Positions 1 to 8,753 of a stretch of 64,000 nt of DNA are shown in pieces. Both the position numbers and the translations under genes were made by a program. Position 1 is the stretch's first letter. Each line of letters opens with the position of its first letter. The notes beneath the pieces are model-generated. The model did no database searches. It had not been told where the DNA came from and saw only the letters and a list, made by a program, of their open reading frames with translations. The stretch lies in NCBI RefSeq assembly GCF_017498545.1, contig NZ_CP071793.1:2604001-2668000 (forward strand), in the 5' to 3' direction. The DNA comes from Sulfidibacter corallicola. GTDB lineage: Bacteria > Acidobacteriota > Holophagae > Acanthopleuribacterales > Acanthopleuribacteraceae.

Positions 1-3000
1 CTCGATATCCTGGCTGTGGAACGCGACCTGGGGCGTCTCCTCTTCGACCTCTTCGCCCATACGCCGCCGGATCTTCTTCAACTCCCAGGCATAGCGTTCC
101 TCGGCCCATTCGCGCAAATGGGCGAAGCCGCGCTGCTTGAGCTTAATCAGGTGGATCTTGCGCCGGTCGGTTTTGGTCAGGTAGGGGCGCTTGGGGATCG
201 GCGTGTCCAGCATGACCAGCAGACTCACCTCTTCACCCTGCTCGCGGAGCTGCTGGGCCATCTCGTAGGCCGTGATGCCGCCGCCGCTGAATCCGCCGAT
301 GAAATAAGGTCCCTTGGGCTGCACGGTGCGCACCTCGGCAAGGTAATCGCGCGCCATCTCCTCGAAATTCTCGTGGGGCTGGTCACCGCCGTAGAGGCCG
401 CGTGCCTGCAGTCCGAAGAACTTGCGATCGGTGCCGATCAAATGCGCCAAATGTCTCAGATTCAATACGTTGCCGAACATGCCGGCAACCAGGAAAAACG
501 GCGTTCGGTCGCCGCCCTTGCCCTGGTGCATGGCCACCAGGTGGGTGTAGCGACGCTTGCGCGATTCGCTCTCGGCCGATGTGCTCGCGGCCTGATCTCC
601 CTCGGCCGCAGCCTGATCGCCCACCGCATCGCGGATCATGTCCGCGCAGCCCTCGATCGTGGGCGCCTCGAACAGGACCGAAATGGGGTACTCCACCTGA
701 TAGGCCTTCTTGATTTTGGCGAACAGCCGGACGGCGATCAACGAGTGGCCGCCGAGGTCGAAGAAACTGTCCTTGATGCCGATGTTGTTGACACCCAACA
801 GTTCTTCCCAGATACCCGCCAAGGTCTTTTCAATCTCGTCACGGGGTTCGACGTACTCGCTCGAGAGCTCGGGTCGGTCGAATTTGGTCGACTCGTCGGC
901 CTCTTCCTGTTCGCGAGTGGATTCCTCGGTCTGCTGGATCAGCTTGTGCAGATCCAGCGAACTGAAGATCACCTGGGGTGTGGCCTCGGCCTCCAGGATG
1001 TGGGCCAGGGCGCGGGTGCCCTCCTCGGGCAAAATCCCCTGGCCGAGGTTGTGCCGGAACATCTTCTCCGCGGGCGAGAGCTGGCGCTCGCCTTCGTCGT
1101 TGTGCTGGACCTCGAACTCCAATTCGGATGCGGAAGGCGGCTTGGCCACCGCGAAATCCGGTCCGCCGTCCAGCTTCTTGATGCTGAATTGCTCCACTTC
1201 CAGCAGGACCTTGCCCTGCTCGTCGGTAATCGTGATGTCGAAGGTCGCCGTCTCGCCCTCGGCCCGGTTGCGGCCGTGGTTGCGCATCCAACTGTACACC
1301 AGGCGCGGCAGGGGCCCGCGAATGCGCACACTCTTGTAGTTGACGGGAACCCAAAGCTGATCGGTGCCCTCGTAGCCTTCGATCAGGTCCATCGCGTATC
1401 CGGTCGCCAGATCCAACAATGCCGGGTGAAGCTGGTAGTCGGCCTGCTCGGCCTCGAACGCTTTTGGCAACTGCAGCTTGGCGATCGCCTCGCCGTCGCC
1501 GTAATCGGCGGTCTGCAGTACGCGCCAACGCGAACCGAACTGCATGAAGCGCTCCTGACCGGTGCGGAACCCGTCGGGATCCGCTTGGTGCTTTTGGGTG
1601 CAGCGCGCCCGTATCGCCTCCAGATCGACCGGATCCACGGCCGGCGAGGCGTAGGGAATCAAGCGGGCCTGGGCATGGGTTTCCCAGCCGATGCGGCCGT
1701 CGTCGAACACGCGCTTGCTCTGCACGTCGAACAACAGTTCGTCCTCGTCCGGGCGCATGCGCACGCGCATGTCCTTCTGCTCGTCGTCGGCGACGTAGAA
1801 GGGACGGAAGAAGTAGAGGTCGGCGATTTCGTAGGAATTCCGCTCGCCGCGCTCGACCAGCGCGGCCCGCGCCATTTCCAGGTACCCGGTACCGACCACG
1901 ATCGCGTGGCCTTTCAGGGTCCGGTGCTGATCCAGAACCCACTGATTCTTGGTGGTGTAGGTGGCGCGCAACACCGAGATGCCGTGCTCGTCGGTTTCGC
2001 GGGTGTCGAACAGCGGGTGTTTGGCCGGCGCCAGGTCGCCGGAGGGCTCTTCACCACCCTGCATGCGCCCGGCGGCGTCGGCGGCCATGCCGACCTCGCC
2101 CCAGACGCCCCAGTTGATCGCGACCGTGTTGCGGTTGGGCAACGAGGCCCGGCTCTGGGCGTAACTGTTGAGAAAGGCGTTGGCGGCCACGTAATCGATC
2201 TGACCGGCCGGCGAGATCACACTACTGGTAGAGGAGAACAACACCATGAAATCCAGCTCGCGATCGCGGAACAACTCATCCAACATCAGCGTTCCGTGGA
2301 TTTTGGGCGTGAACACATCCTCGATGTCGGACTGGGTCTTGAGCTGGATGAGATCGTCCTTGAGTACACCGGCCGTGTGCAGCACCCCGTCGATCGACCC
2401 GAACTGACGCTCGGCCTCTTCCACCACCTCGCGCATGGCGTCGATGTCGGTGACGTCGGCGACGCCCAGTTCCACCTCGGCGCCCAACTCTTCCAGGTGC
2501 CGAATCTTGGCGATGCGCTGGTGGGTGCGGTGGGTTTCCGGAGTGCTATCCAGCCAATGATCCCATTCCGAACGAGGCGGCAACGGGCTGCGGCTCATCA
2601 ACACCAACTTGGCCTTGGCGTGCTCGGCCAGGTACTGGGCCATGACCAGGCCCAAACCGCCGAGACCGCCGGTGATCAGATAGGCGCCGCCGGCCTTGAT
2701 GCGGTTGGGGACGCCCTTGACCTTGCGTGGCGCATTGCGATCGTAGTGCAACTCCCAACGGGTCTGACCGCGATAGGCACACAGGTGGTTGCCCGGTTCG
2801 GCCAGCAACTCGTCTTCCACCAGCGCCGCCAGGCGGTCGAGGCGGTAGGCCTCGGGAAACCGCTTGCGCCCGAAACTGAGCTGATCGATTTGGGGCAGTT
2901 CCACATCGACCGTGGCACAGGTGATTTCGGGGAATTCGCGGGGAATGACCTTGGCGGGACCCAACAGCGTGGCTTTTTCGGGATAGGGCAGGTCTTCCTC

Positions 3001-6000
3001 ACCTACTTGAACGGTGCCGTTGGTGAGCACCACCATGTGCATCGGACCCGGCACGTTCTCGTTGGCGAACGCCTTGGCCAGGAAGAACAGGCTGTAGAAG
3101 CCGCGCTCCTGGTTGCGGTGGAAAAAGCTGGACCCCGGCCGGAACGATTCCTCGGCGGTCAACATCCAGCAGTGGGCGATGCGGTGCGGAGTCTTGCCGT
3201 TGTTGACCAGATCGCGCAGCAGGTCTTCGTATTCCTTGAGGCCGTGTTCCGGCGACAGCAGATACTCGTTGGGCGAAATCTTGTAGTAGGCGTCGCCCTC
3301 GCGCACGGTGACCGCTTCGTGGCCGTTGGCGTGCAGGAATGCCACGAGTCGCTTGCCGATGCCGGCATCGTCCAGAAAGACCAGCCAGGTGTAGGTCTGG
3401 TCTTCCGAGGAAGGAATCGGCCGGCGCTTTTTCCAGGCCGGCTGATAGTACCAATCCTCTTCCTTCCTCATTTTGTAGAGCATGTGGGCTGCGTCGTCTT
3501 CGGCGAGCTTGATCTTGCCGGGCTCGATGAAGAAGCGCTGGTGGCGGAAGGCGTAGGTGGGCAGCGAAACCCGATGGCGGAACTCGTCGCCGAAGATCTG
3601 CTTGAGATCGATGTCGAAACCCGCGGCCCAGAGCCGGCCGCGCGCGGCCAGCAGAAAGGCCCGGTCGTCGACGAGATCGCGCGGGTGACGCAGCGTGTGG
3701 AGCAGGTTGCTGGTCGGCGTAATGCCCGAATGTTGCTTGACCAACGAGACCAGGGTCCGCCCGGGTCCCACTTCCAGAAAGACGCGGTTCTTTTCCTCGA
3801 GCAGGATGGTGACCCCCTCGGCAAAGTGGACCGTGTTGCGCAGGTGACCGACCCAGTAGTCGGGACTGGTGGCTTCCTGGTCGGTGATCCAGGTACCGCT
3901 GCCGTTGGACACGAAGGGAATCTTGGGCGGATTGAGCTTGATGGAGCGCAGGTATTCGCCGAAGGGCAGGAGAATGTTCTCCAGCATGCGCGAGTGGGCG
4001 GCGATGTCGATCGGCACGCGACGGGCCTCGATCTCGCGCGCTTCAAGGTCGCGCAGCAAGGCGTCCAACGGTTCGGAGGGGCCGCTGACCACGCAGAACT
4101 CGGGACTGTTGATGGTGGCCAGGTCCAGGTCGGGGTGGTCGTTCAGAATCTCCCTGACCCTCTCCGGCGCGAGCCCCACGCTGATCATGCCGCCGCGCGG
4201 TACGGTTTCGAAGAGCTGGCCGCGCAGGGTCACCAGGCCCAGCGCATCCTTGAACGAGAAGACACCGGCCACGCAGGCGGCCGTGTTTTCGCCCAAGCTG
4301 TGGCCGATCAATGCCTTGGGTTCCACGCCCTGGTCGATCCAGTATTGGGTCAGGGCGTATTGCACGATGAAAATCAGCGGTAGCTGGACGGCCGGTCGCT
4401 GGAGCACCGTGTCCACTTCTTCGTCGCGACCCGCCTCGGCGAAAAACAGGTCCCGCGGATCCCAGTCGACACCATCCAGCTTGGCCAGGAGCTTGAGGCC
4501 GCGATCCACGTGTTTCTTGAAGACCGGCTCGGCTTCGTAGAGATCGCGGCCCATGCGCGGGTATTGGCAGCCGCCACCGGCGTACATGAACACCAGCGAG
4601 GGGGTACCGGATTCAACCGTGTGGGTGAACAGGCGGCGCGTGTCGCCGGACGCCAGTAACTCGGCCGCCTCGGCGGCATCGCGCACGGCCACCACGCGGC
4701 GGGTATCGAACGCACGCCGCCCGGTCAGGAGCGTGTAACACACATCGGCCATGTCCAGGTCGGGATGGGCCCGCAGGTGGGCCGCCAGGCGCTTGCCGTA
4801 ATCGTCCAGGGCCGCGCGGTTGCGGGCCGACAGGGTGATCAGGTGGAAGGGGGCATCGTGGGGATCGGTGGGATCCCGTTCGGGCGCCTCTTCGACGATG
4901 GCGAAGGCGTTGGTGCCGCCGACACCGAGGCTGTTGATGCCGGCACGACGGGGCGTGTCGCCTTCCTTCCAGGGGTTGAGCTGGTGGTTCACGTAAAAGG
5001 GACTGCTTTCGAAATCGATCTGGGGGTTGGGCGCCTCCCAGTTCAGGCTGGGCGGCAGCTTGCGGCCCTGTAGGGCCAGGCTGGTCTTGATCAGGCTGGC
5101 CACGCCGGCGGCCGTATCCAGGTGACCGATATTGGTCTTCACCGAGCCGATGCCGCAGAAGCCCTTGCGTTTGGTGGTCTGGCGAAAGGCCTGGGTCAGC
5201 GCGGATACCTCGATCGGGTCGCCCATGGGCGTGCCGGTTCCGTGGCACTCTACATAATTGATGGTATCGGCCTCGAGGTTGGCGACAGCCAGGGCCTCGG
5301 CGATGGCCGCCGCCTGGCCGTCCACACTGGGCGCAAGGTACCCGACCTTGGCCGAACCGTCGTTGTTGATCGCCGAGCCCTTGATCACGGCATAGATGTG
5401 GTCGCCGTCGTCGAGCGCATCGTCCAGCCGCCGCAACACCACGACGCCCGCGCCGCTGCCGAACACCGTCCCCTTGGAGCGGTGGTCGAAGGCGCGGCAG
5501 TGGCCGTCCGGCGAGAGAATCTCGTTCTCCTTGAAGTAGTAGCCGCGACGATGGGGCATGTCGATCGTCACGCCGCCGGCCAGAGCCAAATCGGTTTCGC
5601 CGTTGAGCAGGTTCTGGCAGGCCGTGTGGACGGCCACCAGCGAGGTGGAACAGGCGGTCTGGACGTTGATGCTGGGACCGGTCAGGTTGAAACAGTAGGA
5701 AACCCGCGTGGAAAGAAAATCTTTGTCGTTGCCGGTGTGGCGCAGCAGGAACATGCCCACGTTGTCCACCAGGTCGGGATTCGTGAGCAGGTTGAACATA
5801 AAATAACTGCCCATGCCGCAACCGGCGTACACCCCGATGGAGCCGTCGTAGGTTTCGGGCAGGTGGCCGGCATCTTCCATCGCCTCCCAGGCACACTCCA
5901 GAAAATTGCGATGCTGGGGATCCATGATGGCCGCTTCTTTGGGGCTGAACCCGAAAAACTCCGCATCGAACTGCTCCATGTCCTGAAGCACGGCGCAGCG

Positions 6001-6231
6001 TTTCACGTAGTTGGGATGTTTCAGCGTTTCGGCCGAGACGCCCTCGGCCAACAACTGCTCGTCGGTCAGCGGAAGGATCGATTCCACGCCGTTCTGCAAA
6101 TTGTGCCAGTACTCGTGAATGTTGCGCGCGCCTGGGAAACGGCAGGCCATGCCGACGATGGCGATATCGTTTTCGCCGCCTTCCTGGCCGTCGCCATTGC
6201 GTTCTTCCTCGTCGTAGTCCCGTTCAGTCAT
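1..6231 (-). CDS. Type I modular polyketide synthase, KS-AT-KR-DH-ACP-TE (3' end outside window)
   Basis: Partial gene of 2077 codons read leftwards to the window edge with no stop. It would condense, reduce, dehydrate and release a polyketide in the cytoplasm. Seen: KS near residues 20-440 with active Cys194 (QTACSTS) and His330 (ECHGTG); AT with Ser645 (GHSLGE); a KR structural half followed by a KR NADPH site near 1184 (TGGLGGLG) and a catalytic-type Tyr near 1347; then a DH double hot-dog with His1436 and Asp1607 (HPALLD); ACP with Ser1830 (LGGHSL); TE with Ser1982 (GFSGGG). The DH lies after the KR, the reverse of the usual modular order, and its HxxxGxxxxP motif lacks the Pro. In the AT, AAHS stands where malonyl enzymes usually have HAFH, so the extender unit is not assigned. 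The ATG at 6231 follows an ACGAGG site. The TE probably ends shortly beyond the edge. It is divergent from the SDR at 6770. Confidence 0.93.
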   Translation of the reverse strand, partial: MTERDYDEEERNGDGQEGGENDIAIVGMACRFPGARNIHEYWHNLQNGVESILPLTDEQLLAEGVSAETLKHPNYVKRCAVLQDMEQFDAEFFGFSPKEAAIMDPQHRNFLECAWEAMEDAGHLPETYDGSIGVYAGCGMGSYFMFNLLTNPDLVDNVGMFLLRHTGNDKDFLSTRVSYCFNLTGPSINVQTACSTSLVAVHTACQNLLNGETDLALAGGVTIDMPHRRGYYFKENEILSPDGHCRAFDHRSKGTVFGSGAGVVVLRRLDDALDDGDHIYAVIKGSAINNDGSAKVGYLAPSVDGQAAAIAEALAVANLEADTINYVECHGTGTPMGDPIEVSALTQAFRQTTKRKGFCGIGSVKTNIGHLDTAAGVASLIKTSLALQGRKLPPSLNWEAPNPQIDFESSPFYVNHQLNPWKEGDTPRRAGINSLGVGGTNAFAIVEEAPERDPTDPHDAPFHLITLSARNRAALDDYGKRLAAHLRAHPDLDMADVCYTLLTGRRAFDTRRVVAVRDAAEAAELLASGDTRRLFTHTVESGTPSLVFMYAGGGCQYPRMGRDLYEAEPVFKKHVDRGLKLLAKLDGVDWDPRDLFFAEAGRDEEVDTVLQRPAVQLPLIFIVQYALTQYWIDQGVEPKALIGHSLGENTAACVAGVFSFKDALGLVTLRGQLFETVPRGGMISVGLAPERVREILNDHPDLDLATINSPEFCVVSGPSEPLDALLRDLEAREIEARRVPIDIAAHSRMLENILLPFGEYLRSIKLNPPKIPFVSNGSGTWITDQEATSPDYWVGHLRNTVHFAEGVTILLEEKNRVFLEVGPGRTLVSLVKQHSGITPTSNLLHTLRHPRDLVDDRAFLLAARGRLWAAGFDIDLKQIFGDEFRHRVSLPTYAFRHQRFFIEPGKIKLAEDDAAHMLYKMRKEEDWYYQPAWKKRRPIPSSEDQTYTWLVFLDDAGIGKRLVAFLHANGHEAVTVREGDAYYKISPNEYLLSPEHGLKEYEDLLRDLVNNGKTPHRIAHCWMLTAEESFRPGSSFFHRNQERGFYSLFFLAKAFANENVPGPMHMVVLTNGTVQVGEEDLPYPEKATLLGPAKVIPREFPEITCATVDVELPQIDQLSFGRKRFPEAYRLDRLAALVEDELLAEPGNHLCAYRGQTRWELHYDRNAPRKVKGVPNRIKAGGAYLITGGLGGLGLVMAQYLAEHAKAKLVLMSRSPLPPRSEWDHWLDSTPETHRTHQRIAKIRHLEELGAEVELGVADVTDIDAMREVVEEAERQFGSIDGVLHTAGVLKDDLIQLKTQSDIEDVFTPKIHGTLMLDELFRDRELDFMVLFSSTSSVISPAGQIDYVAANAFLNSYAQSRASLPNRNTVAINWGVWGEVGMAADAAGRMQGGEEPSGDLAPAKHPLFDTRETDEHGISVLRATYTTKNQWVLDQHRTLKGHAIVVGTGYLEMARAALVERGERNSYEIADLYFFRPFYVADDEQKDMRVRMRPDEDELLFDVQSKRVFDDGRIGWETHAQARLIPYASPAVDPVDLEAIRARCTQKHQADPDGFRTGQERFMQFGSRWRVLQTADYGDGEAIAKLQLPKAFEAEQADYQLHPALLDLATGYAMDLIEGYEGTDQLWVPVNYKSVRIRGPLPRLVYSWMRNHGRNRAEGETATFDITITDEQGKVLLEVEQFSIKKLDGGPDFAVAKPPSASELEFEVQHNDEGERQLSPAEKMFRHNLGQGILPEEGTRALAHILEAEATPQVIFSSLDLHKLIQQTEESTREQEEADESTKFDRPELSSEYVEPRDEIEKTLAGIWEELLGVNNIGIKDSFFDLGGHSLIAVRLFAKIKKAYQVEYPISVLFEAPTIEGCADMIRDAVGDQAAAEGDQAASTSAESESRKRRYTHLVAMHQGKGGDRTPFFLVAGMFGNVLNLRHLAHLIGTDRKFFGLQARGLYGGDQPHENFEEMARDYLAEVRTVQPKGPYFIGGFSGGGITAYEMAQQLREQGEEVSLLVMLDTPIPKRPYLTKTDRRKIHLIKLKQRGFAHLREWAEERYAWELKKIRRRMGEEVEEETPQVAFHSQDIE

Positions 6232-6328
6232 GGTTCAGTCCTCGTAACGCGAATGTGTGTGGGGAAAACCCGAAAGGGGGAGGGGTAGCGTCGAATAAAA
6301 GCAAGATCATAGCACCCAAAAATCAGCC

Positions 6329-6364
6329 CCGGAACCTGCCGGATGACGAAAAAGAGGGTTCCGG
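6329..6364. promoter_or_regulatory. Inverted repeat upstream of the PKS gene
   Basis: Perfect 8-bp arms CCGGAACC (6329-6336) and GGTTCCGG (6357-6364) separated by 20 bp, about 100 bp upstream of the PKS start in the divergent PKS/SDR region. It could be an operator or a 5'-leader hairpin. No regulator gene is adjacent, so the role is inference. Confidence 0.35.
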
Positions 6365-6474
6365 TAAAAAGGACGGCTCATCGGGGATCGGGGAACGATT
6401 GAGGCAAAAAATACCATGATTCGATTCAAAGAAAATGGGAAATCACGCCTGGTGAACGGCATTTTTGCGCCGCA

Positions 6475-6491
6475 TCTCGGCACAGCCGAGA
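6475..6491. promoter_or_regulatory. Short perfect palindrome in the PKS/SDR divergent region
   Basis: TCTCGGC-ACA-GCCGAGA, 7-bp arms with a 3-bp centre, about 45 bp upstream of the predicted -35 box of the SDR promoter. The position and symmetry suit a dimeric regulator site, but nothing in the window names the regulator. Confidence 0.35.
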
Positions 6492-6535
6492 ACTCGAAAG
6501 CGAGCGGAAAGGGGCCGTACCCGACCACAGGAAAC

Positions 6536-6564
6536 TTGCCGCACCTCGGCATACCCGCTACAAT
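6536..6564 (+). promoter_or_regulatory. Sigma70-type promoter for the SDR gene
   Basis: TTGCCG (6536-6541), a 17-bp spacer and TACAAT (6559-6564). Transcription would start near 6571 and leave a leader of about 200 nt before the ATG at 6770. Identified by eye from the two hexamers and the spacing. Confidence 0.55.
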
Positions 6565-6769
6565 GGAATCATGTTCCATCTAACCCCGAGACTCTTCGCT
6601 CTGGAATTCACGTTCAACCGGCCTCTCCTTCGACCCCGACACACCGGCCGGATGCCCGCTGGGGCTTCCATCCATTCCGATTCCTCCTGCATCTCCCCTT
6701 CGAACTCTGGACCTCGTCTCGGGCGGATTGCGAATGCGATCCGCGAAACTCAGTCATGAAGGTGATCCC

Positions 6770-7630
6770 ATGAGAGACTTACAGGGAAAACAGGCTCTAG
6801 TAACCGGAAGTGCGCAAGGTATCGGGCTCCAAATTGCCAAACGGCTGGGCGAAGCCGGGGCCCACTTGGTCCTCACCGACATCAACCGCGCCAAACTGGA
6901 CGAGGCCGCCGAAGAGCTGCGCGGCTTGGGCTACGAGGCGGCGGCCTTCGAAATGGACGTGACGGATTACGAATCGGTCACCGCCGCGCGCGACAAGATT
7001 CTGCGCGAAGCGGGACCCATCCACATCTTGGTCAACAACGCGGGCGTGGTGTTCGGCGGTTCCTTTTTGGATGTGGACATGTCGAAACACGAATTGACCT
7101 ACAAGGTCAACACCATGGGCCTTGCCGCGGTGTGCCACGCCTTTCTACCCGGCATGATCGAACAGGAACAGGCCCACCTGGTGAACATCGCCAGTGCCTC
7201 GGGCCTGGTGGGCCTGCCCTTCGGCGCCACCTACGCCTCCAGCAAATGGTCGGTGATCGGCCTTTCGGAGTCGCTGCGGCTCGAACTGAAGCACCTGGGC
7301 AAGGAACACGTCAAGGTCACCACGGTCTGTCCCAGCTACGTCAAGACCGGCATGTTCGAAGGCGTCCGGGCCCCGATGCTGACGCCGTTCCTCACCCCGG
7401 AACAGTTGGCCGACAAGGTCTACGAAGCGGTACGCGACGATCAGATCTTCGTGCTCGAGCCCTTCATGGTGAAGCTGATCCCCTTCCTCAAGGGCGTCTT
7501 CCCCACGTTCGTCACCGACGTGCTCAGCGACATGCTCGGCGCCTCATCCAGCATGACCTCGTGGAAGGGTCACCAGAAGAAGGCGACCCATCGTCCGCAA
7601 CTGCGCGCCGTGCCCAAGCAGGTTTCCTAA
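6770..7630 (+). CDS. Short-chain dehydrogenase/reductase (classical SDR)
   Basis: 286-residue cytoplasmic NAD(P)-dependent oxidoreductase. The N-terminal Rossmann motif TGSAQGIG, the NNAG motif (LVNNAG) and the catalytic pair Tyr155/Lys159 (YASSK) with an upstream Ser are all present, and the length is normal for a classical SDR. The reading frame stays open upstream to a TTG at 6728, but the ATG at 6770 is preferred because AAGGTG lies 6-7 bases before it. The substrate cannot be read from sequence; relatives act on alcohols, steroids or acyl chains. It is transcribed away from the PKS, and shared control is possible but not shown. A palindromic repeat array begins 140 bp after the stop. Confidence 0.9.
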   Translation: MRDLQGKQALVTGSAQGIGLQIAKRLGEAGAHLVLTDINRAKLDEAAEELRGLGYEAAAFEMDVTDYESVTAARDKILREAGPIHILVNNAGVVFGGSFLDVDMSKHELTYKVNTMGLAAVCHAFLPGMIEQEQAHLVNIASASGLVGLPFGATYASSKWSVIGLSESLRLELKHLGKEHVKVTTVCPSYVKTGMFEGVRAPMLTPFLTPEQLADKVYEAVRDDQIFVLEPFMVKLIPFLKGVFPTFVTDVLSDMLGASSSMTSWKGHQKKATHRPQLRAVPKQVS

Positions 7631-7770
7631 ACGCGCTGATCGGGACCTTCGATCGAAGTGGCCATCTCGAGCGTTTCCGCATTTCTCGGAGAGGCGTCGC
7701 GCAGGACGTGTCGGTGCTGCACGACGTCTCCATCTCCAGGCGAACGCTGCCGAAACGAACCCCGTTCGCA

Positions 7771-8037
7771 GTGCCCGCATGCCGAGAGGGGCGTCGTGGT
7801 TGTAGGTTGGCCGGCCCGGCCGACGTTTCGAAGCGACGAGCATGGGGGTGCCCGCATGTAGAGAGGGGCGTCGTGGAGGTTGGCCGGCCCGGCCGACGTT
7901 TCGAAGCGACGAGCATGGGGGTGCCCGCATGTAGAGAGGGGCGTCGTGGAGGTTGGCCGGCCCGGCCGACGTTTCGAAGCGACGAGCATGGGGGTGCCCG
8001 CATGTAGAGAGGGGCGTCGTGGAGGTTGGCCGGCACT
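7771..8037 (+). repeat. Tandem array of palindromic elements (73-77 bp units), sense to the SDR gene
   Basis: Units begin with GTGCCCGCAT at 7771, 7848, 7921 and 7994 (steps of 77, 73 and 73 bp); the last is incomplete. Each has GAGAGGGGCGTCGTG, then a GC-rich palindrome (first copy 7806-7824, arms GTTGGCCGG and CCGGCCGAC), then TTCGAAGCGACGAGCATG. The copies are almost identical, so the amplification looks recent. It lies in the 594-bp gap between the convergent SDR and ArsR genes and holds no convincing gene. The units belong to the dispersed family at 29.1-30.1 kb, 37.7-38.7 kb and 63.2-63.6 kb. Confidence 0.9.
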
Positions 8038-8121
8038 GCCTGCATTGGCCACTTCGGTTTGGAGGCCTTCCGCATCGAGATGGGCTTCGCTCTTGAATTA
8101 ACGTTTTATTCCAAGTAGATT

Positions 8122-8184
8122 GCTTCGATTGGTGGAGCTGGCAGCTCCACCTACAGGCCCATCGACTCTCTCGTGATGCGGGAA
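8122..8184 (-). repeat. Single palindromic element, sense to the arsR-like gene
   Basis: Read on the minus strand: CCCGCAT, a GAGAG-type flank, GTAGGT, a perfect 10-bp hairpin (8131-8151, arms GGTGGAGCTG and CAGCTCCACC, 1-nt loop), then TCGAAGC. It is the same layout as the 7771-8037 array but opposite in orientation, so it follows the 3' end of the ArsR-like gene in the direction of transcription. Confidence 0.8.
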
Positions 8185-8224
8185 CTTTCCCCAGCGGTTC
8201 TTCGATCGGGAAAGCCGAAGCCGC

Positions 8225-8623
8225 TCAGGCGTCTTCGGCTTCGGCTTCGGCTTCGGCTTCGGCTCCAGCGTTCGCATCCGGGTCGGATCCGGCCATAAAG
8301 GCTTCCAACGCATCGAATCGGGATTCCCAGAACTTCTTGTAGTAGGCGATCAGCTCGGTGGCCGCCGACAGTGCTTCGGTCTTGAGGTTGCACCGATAGA
8401 TCCGGCCCTCTTTCTCTTTGCTGATCAGGCCGGCCCGCTCCAGGATCTTGAGGTGCTTGGAGATCGCAGGCAGGGACATGTTGTGCGGCTCGGCCAGCTC
8501 GGAGACCGTACAGGTCTTGCGGCTGACCGCCAGCAGGATCGAACGCCGGGTTCGATCGGAAAGCGCTGAAAAAATGCGGTCCAGTTGTTCCTCTTGCGCT
8601 TCGGTTCGCTGCAGTTCTTCCAA
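8225..8623 (-). CDS. ArsR-family transcriptional regulator
   Basis: 132-residue winged-helix repressor-type protein. Seen: a helix-turn-helix core typical of ArsR (FSALSDRTRRSILLAV, then VSELAE and LPAISKHLKILERAGLI) and a beta-wing (EGRIYRC). There is no obvious metal-binding CxC, so it is probably not a metal sensor. Start: TTG at 8623 with GAGGA about 8 bases upstream; the frame is open further, to 8731, so a longer N-terminus is possible. The C-terminus is an Ala-Glu repeat (AEAEAEAEAE) encoded by a GCTTCG microsatellite (about 8238-8263). It is the last gene of the SRPBCC-GST-ArsR operon, 130 bp after the GST stop. Such ArsR/SRPBCC pairs are commonly autoregulated, and the operators at 9899 and 9951 are the likely targets. 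Confidence 0.88.
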   Translation of the reverse strand: MEELQRTEAQEEQLDRIFSALSDRTRRSILLAVSRKTCTVSELAEPHNMSLPAISKHLKILERAGLISKEKEGRIYRCNLKTEALSAATELIAYYKKFWESRFDALEAFMAGSDPDANAGAEAEAEAEAEDA

Positions 8624-8753
8624 TAGTGAGTTCCTCGAGTTCGATGAAAGGGTGGTCTGGTTTCGGAGCACCGTCGATTCGGCGGCCGTACACCCGCGCG
8701 AAAGGCATTCGGTGGAGAGGGTGACGGCCAACGGCCGGCCCTCTCGCGGGGCG

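Noticed and set aside
16..4383. A 1455-codon open frame on the plus strand
   Set aside because: It is antisense to the PKS, whose KS, AT, KR, DH, ACP and TE motifs read cleanly on the minus strand. It is a GC-rich shadow frame without family motifs.
6307..6579. A 90-codon minus-strand frame upstream of the PKS gene
   Set aside because: It overlaps both palindromes and the SDR promoter, and its composition is unlike the neighbouring genes.
7132..8007. A plus-strand frame running from inside the SDR gene through the repeats
   Set aside because: It is out of frame with the SDR and made partly of repeat translation. Frames through 7524-8101 and 29777-30346 were rejected for the same reason.
7771..8037. 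CRISPR array
   Set aside because: The whole 73-bp unit is repeated with no unique spacers, the palindrome is internal, and there are no cas genes.
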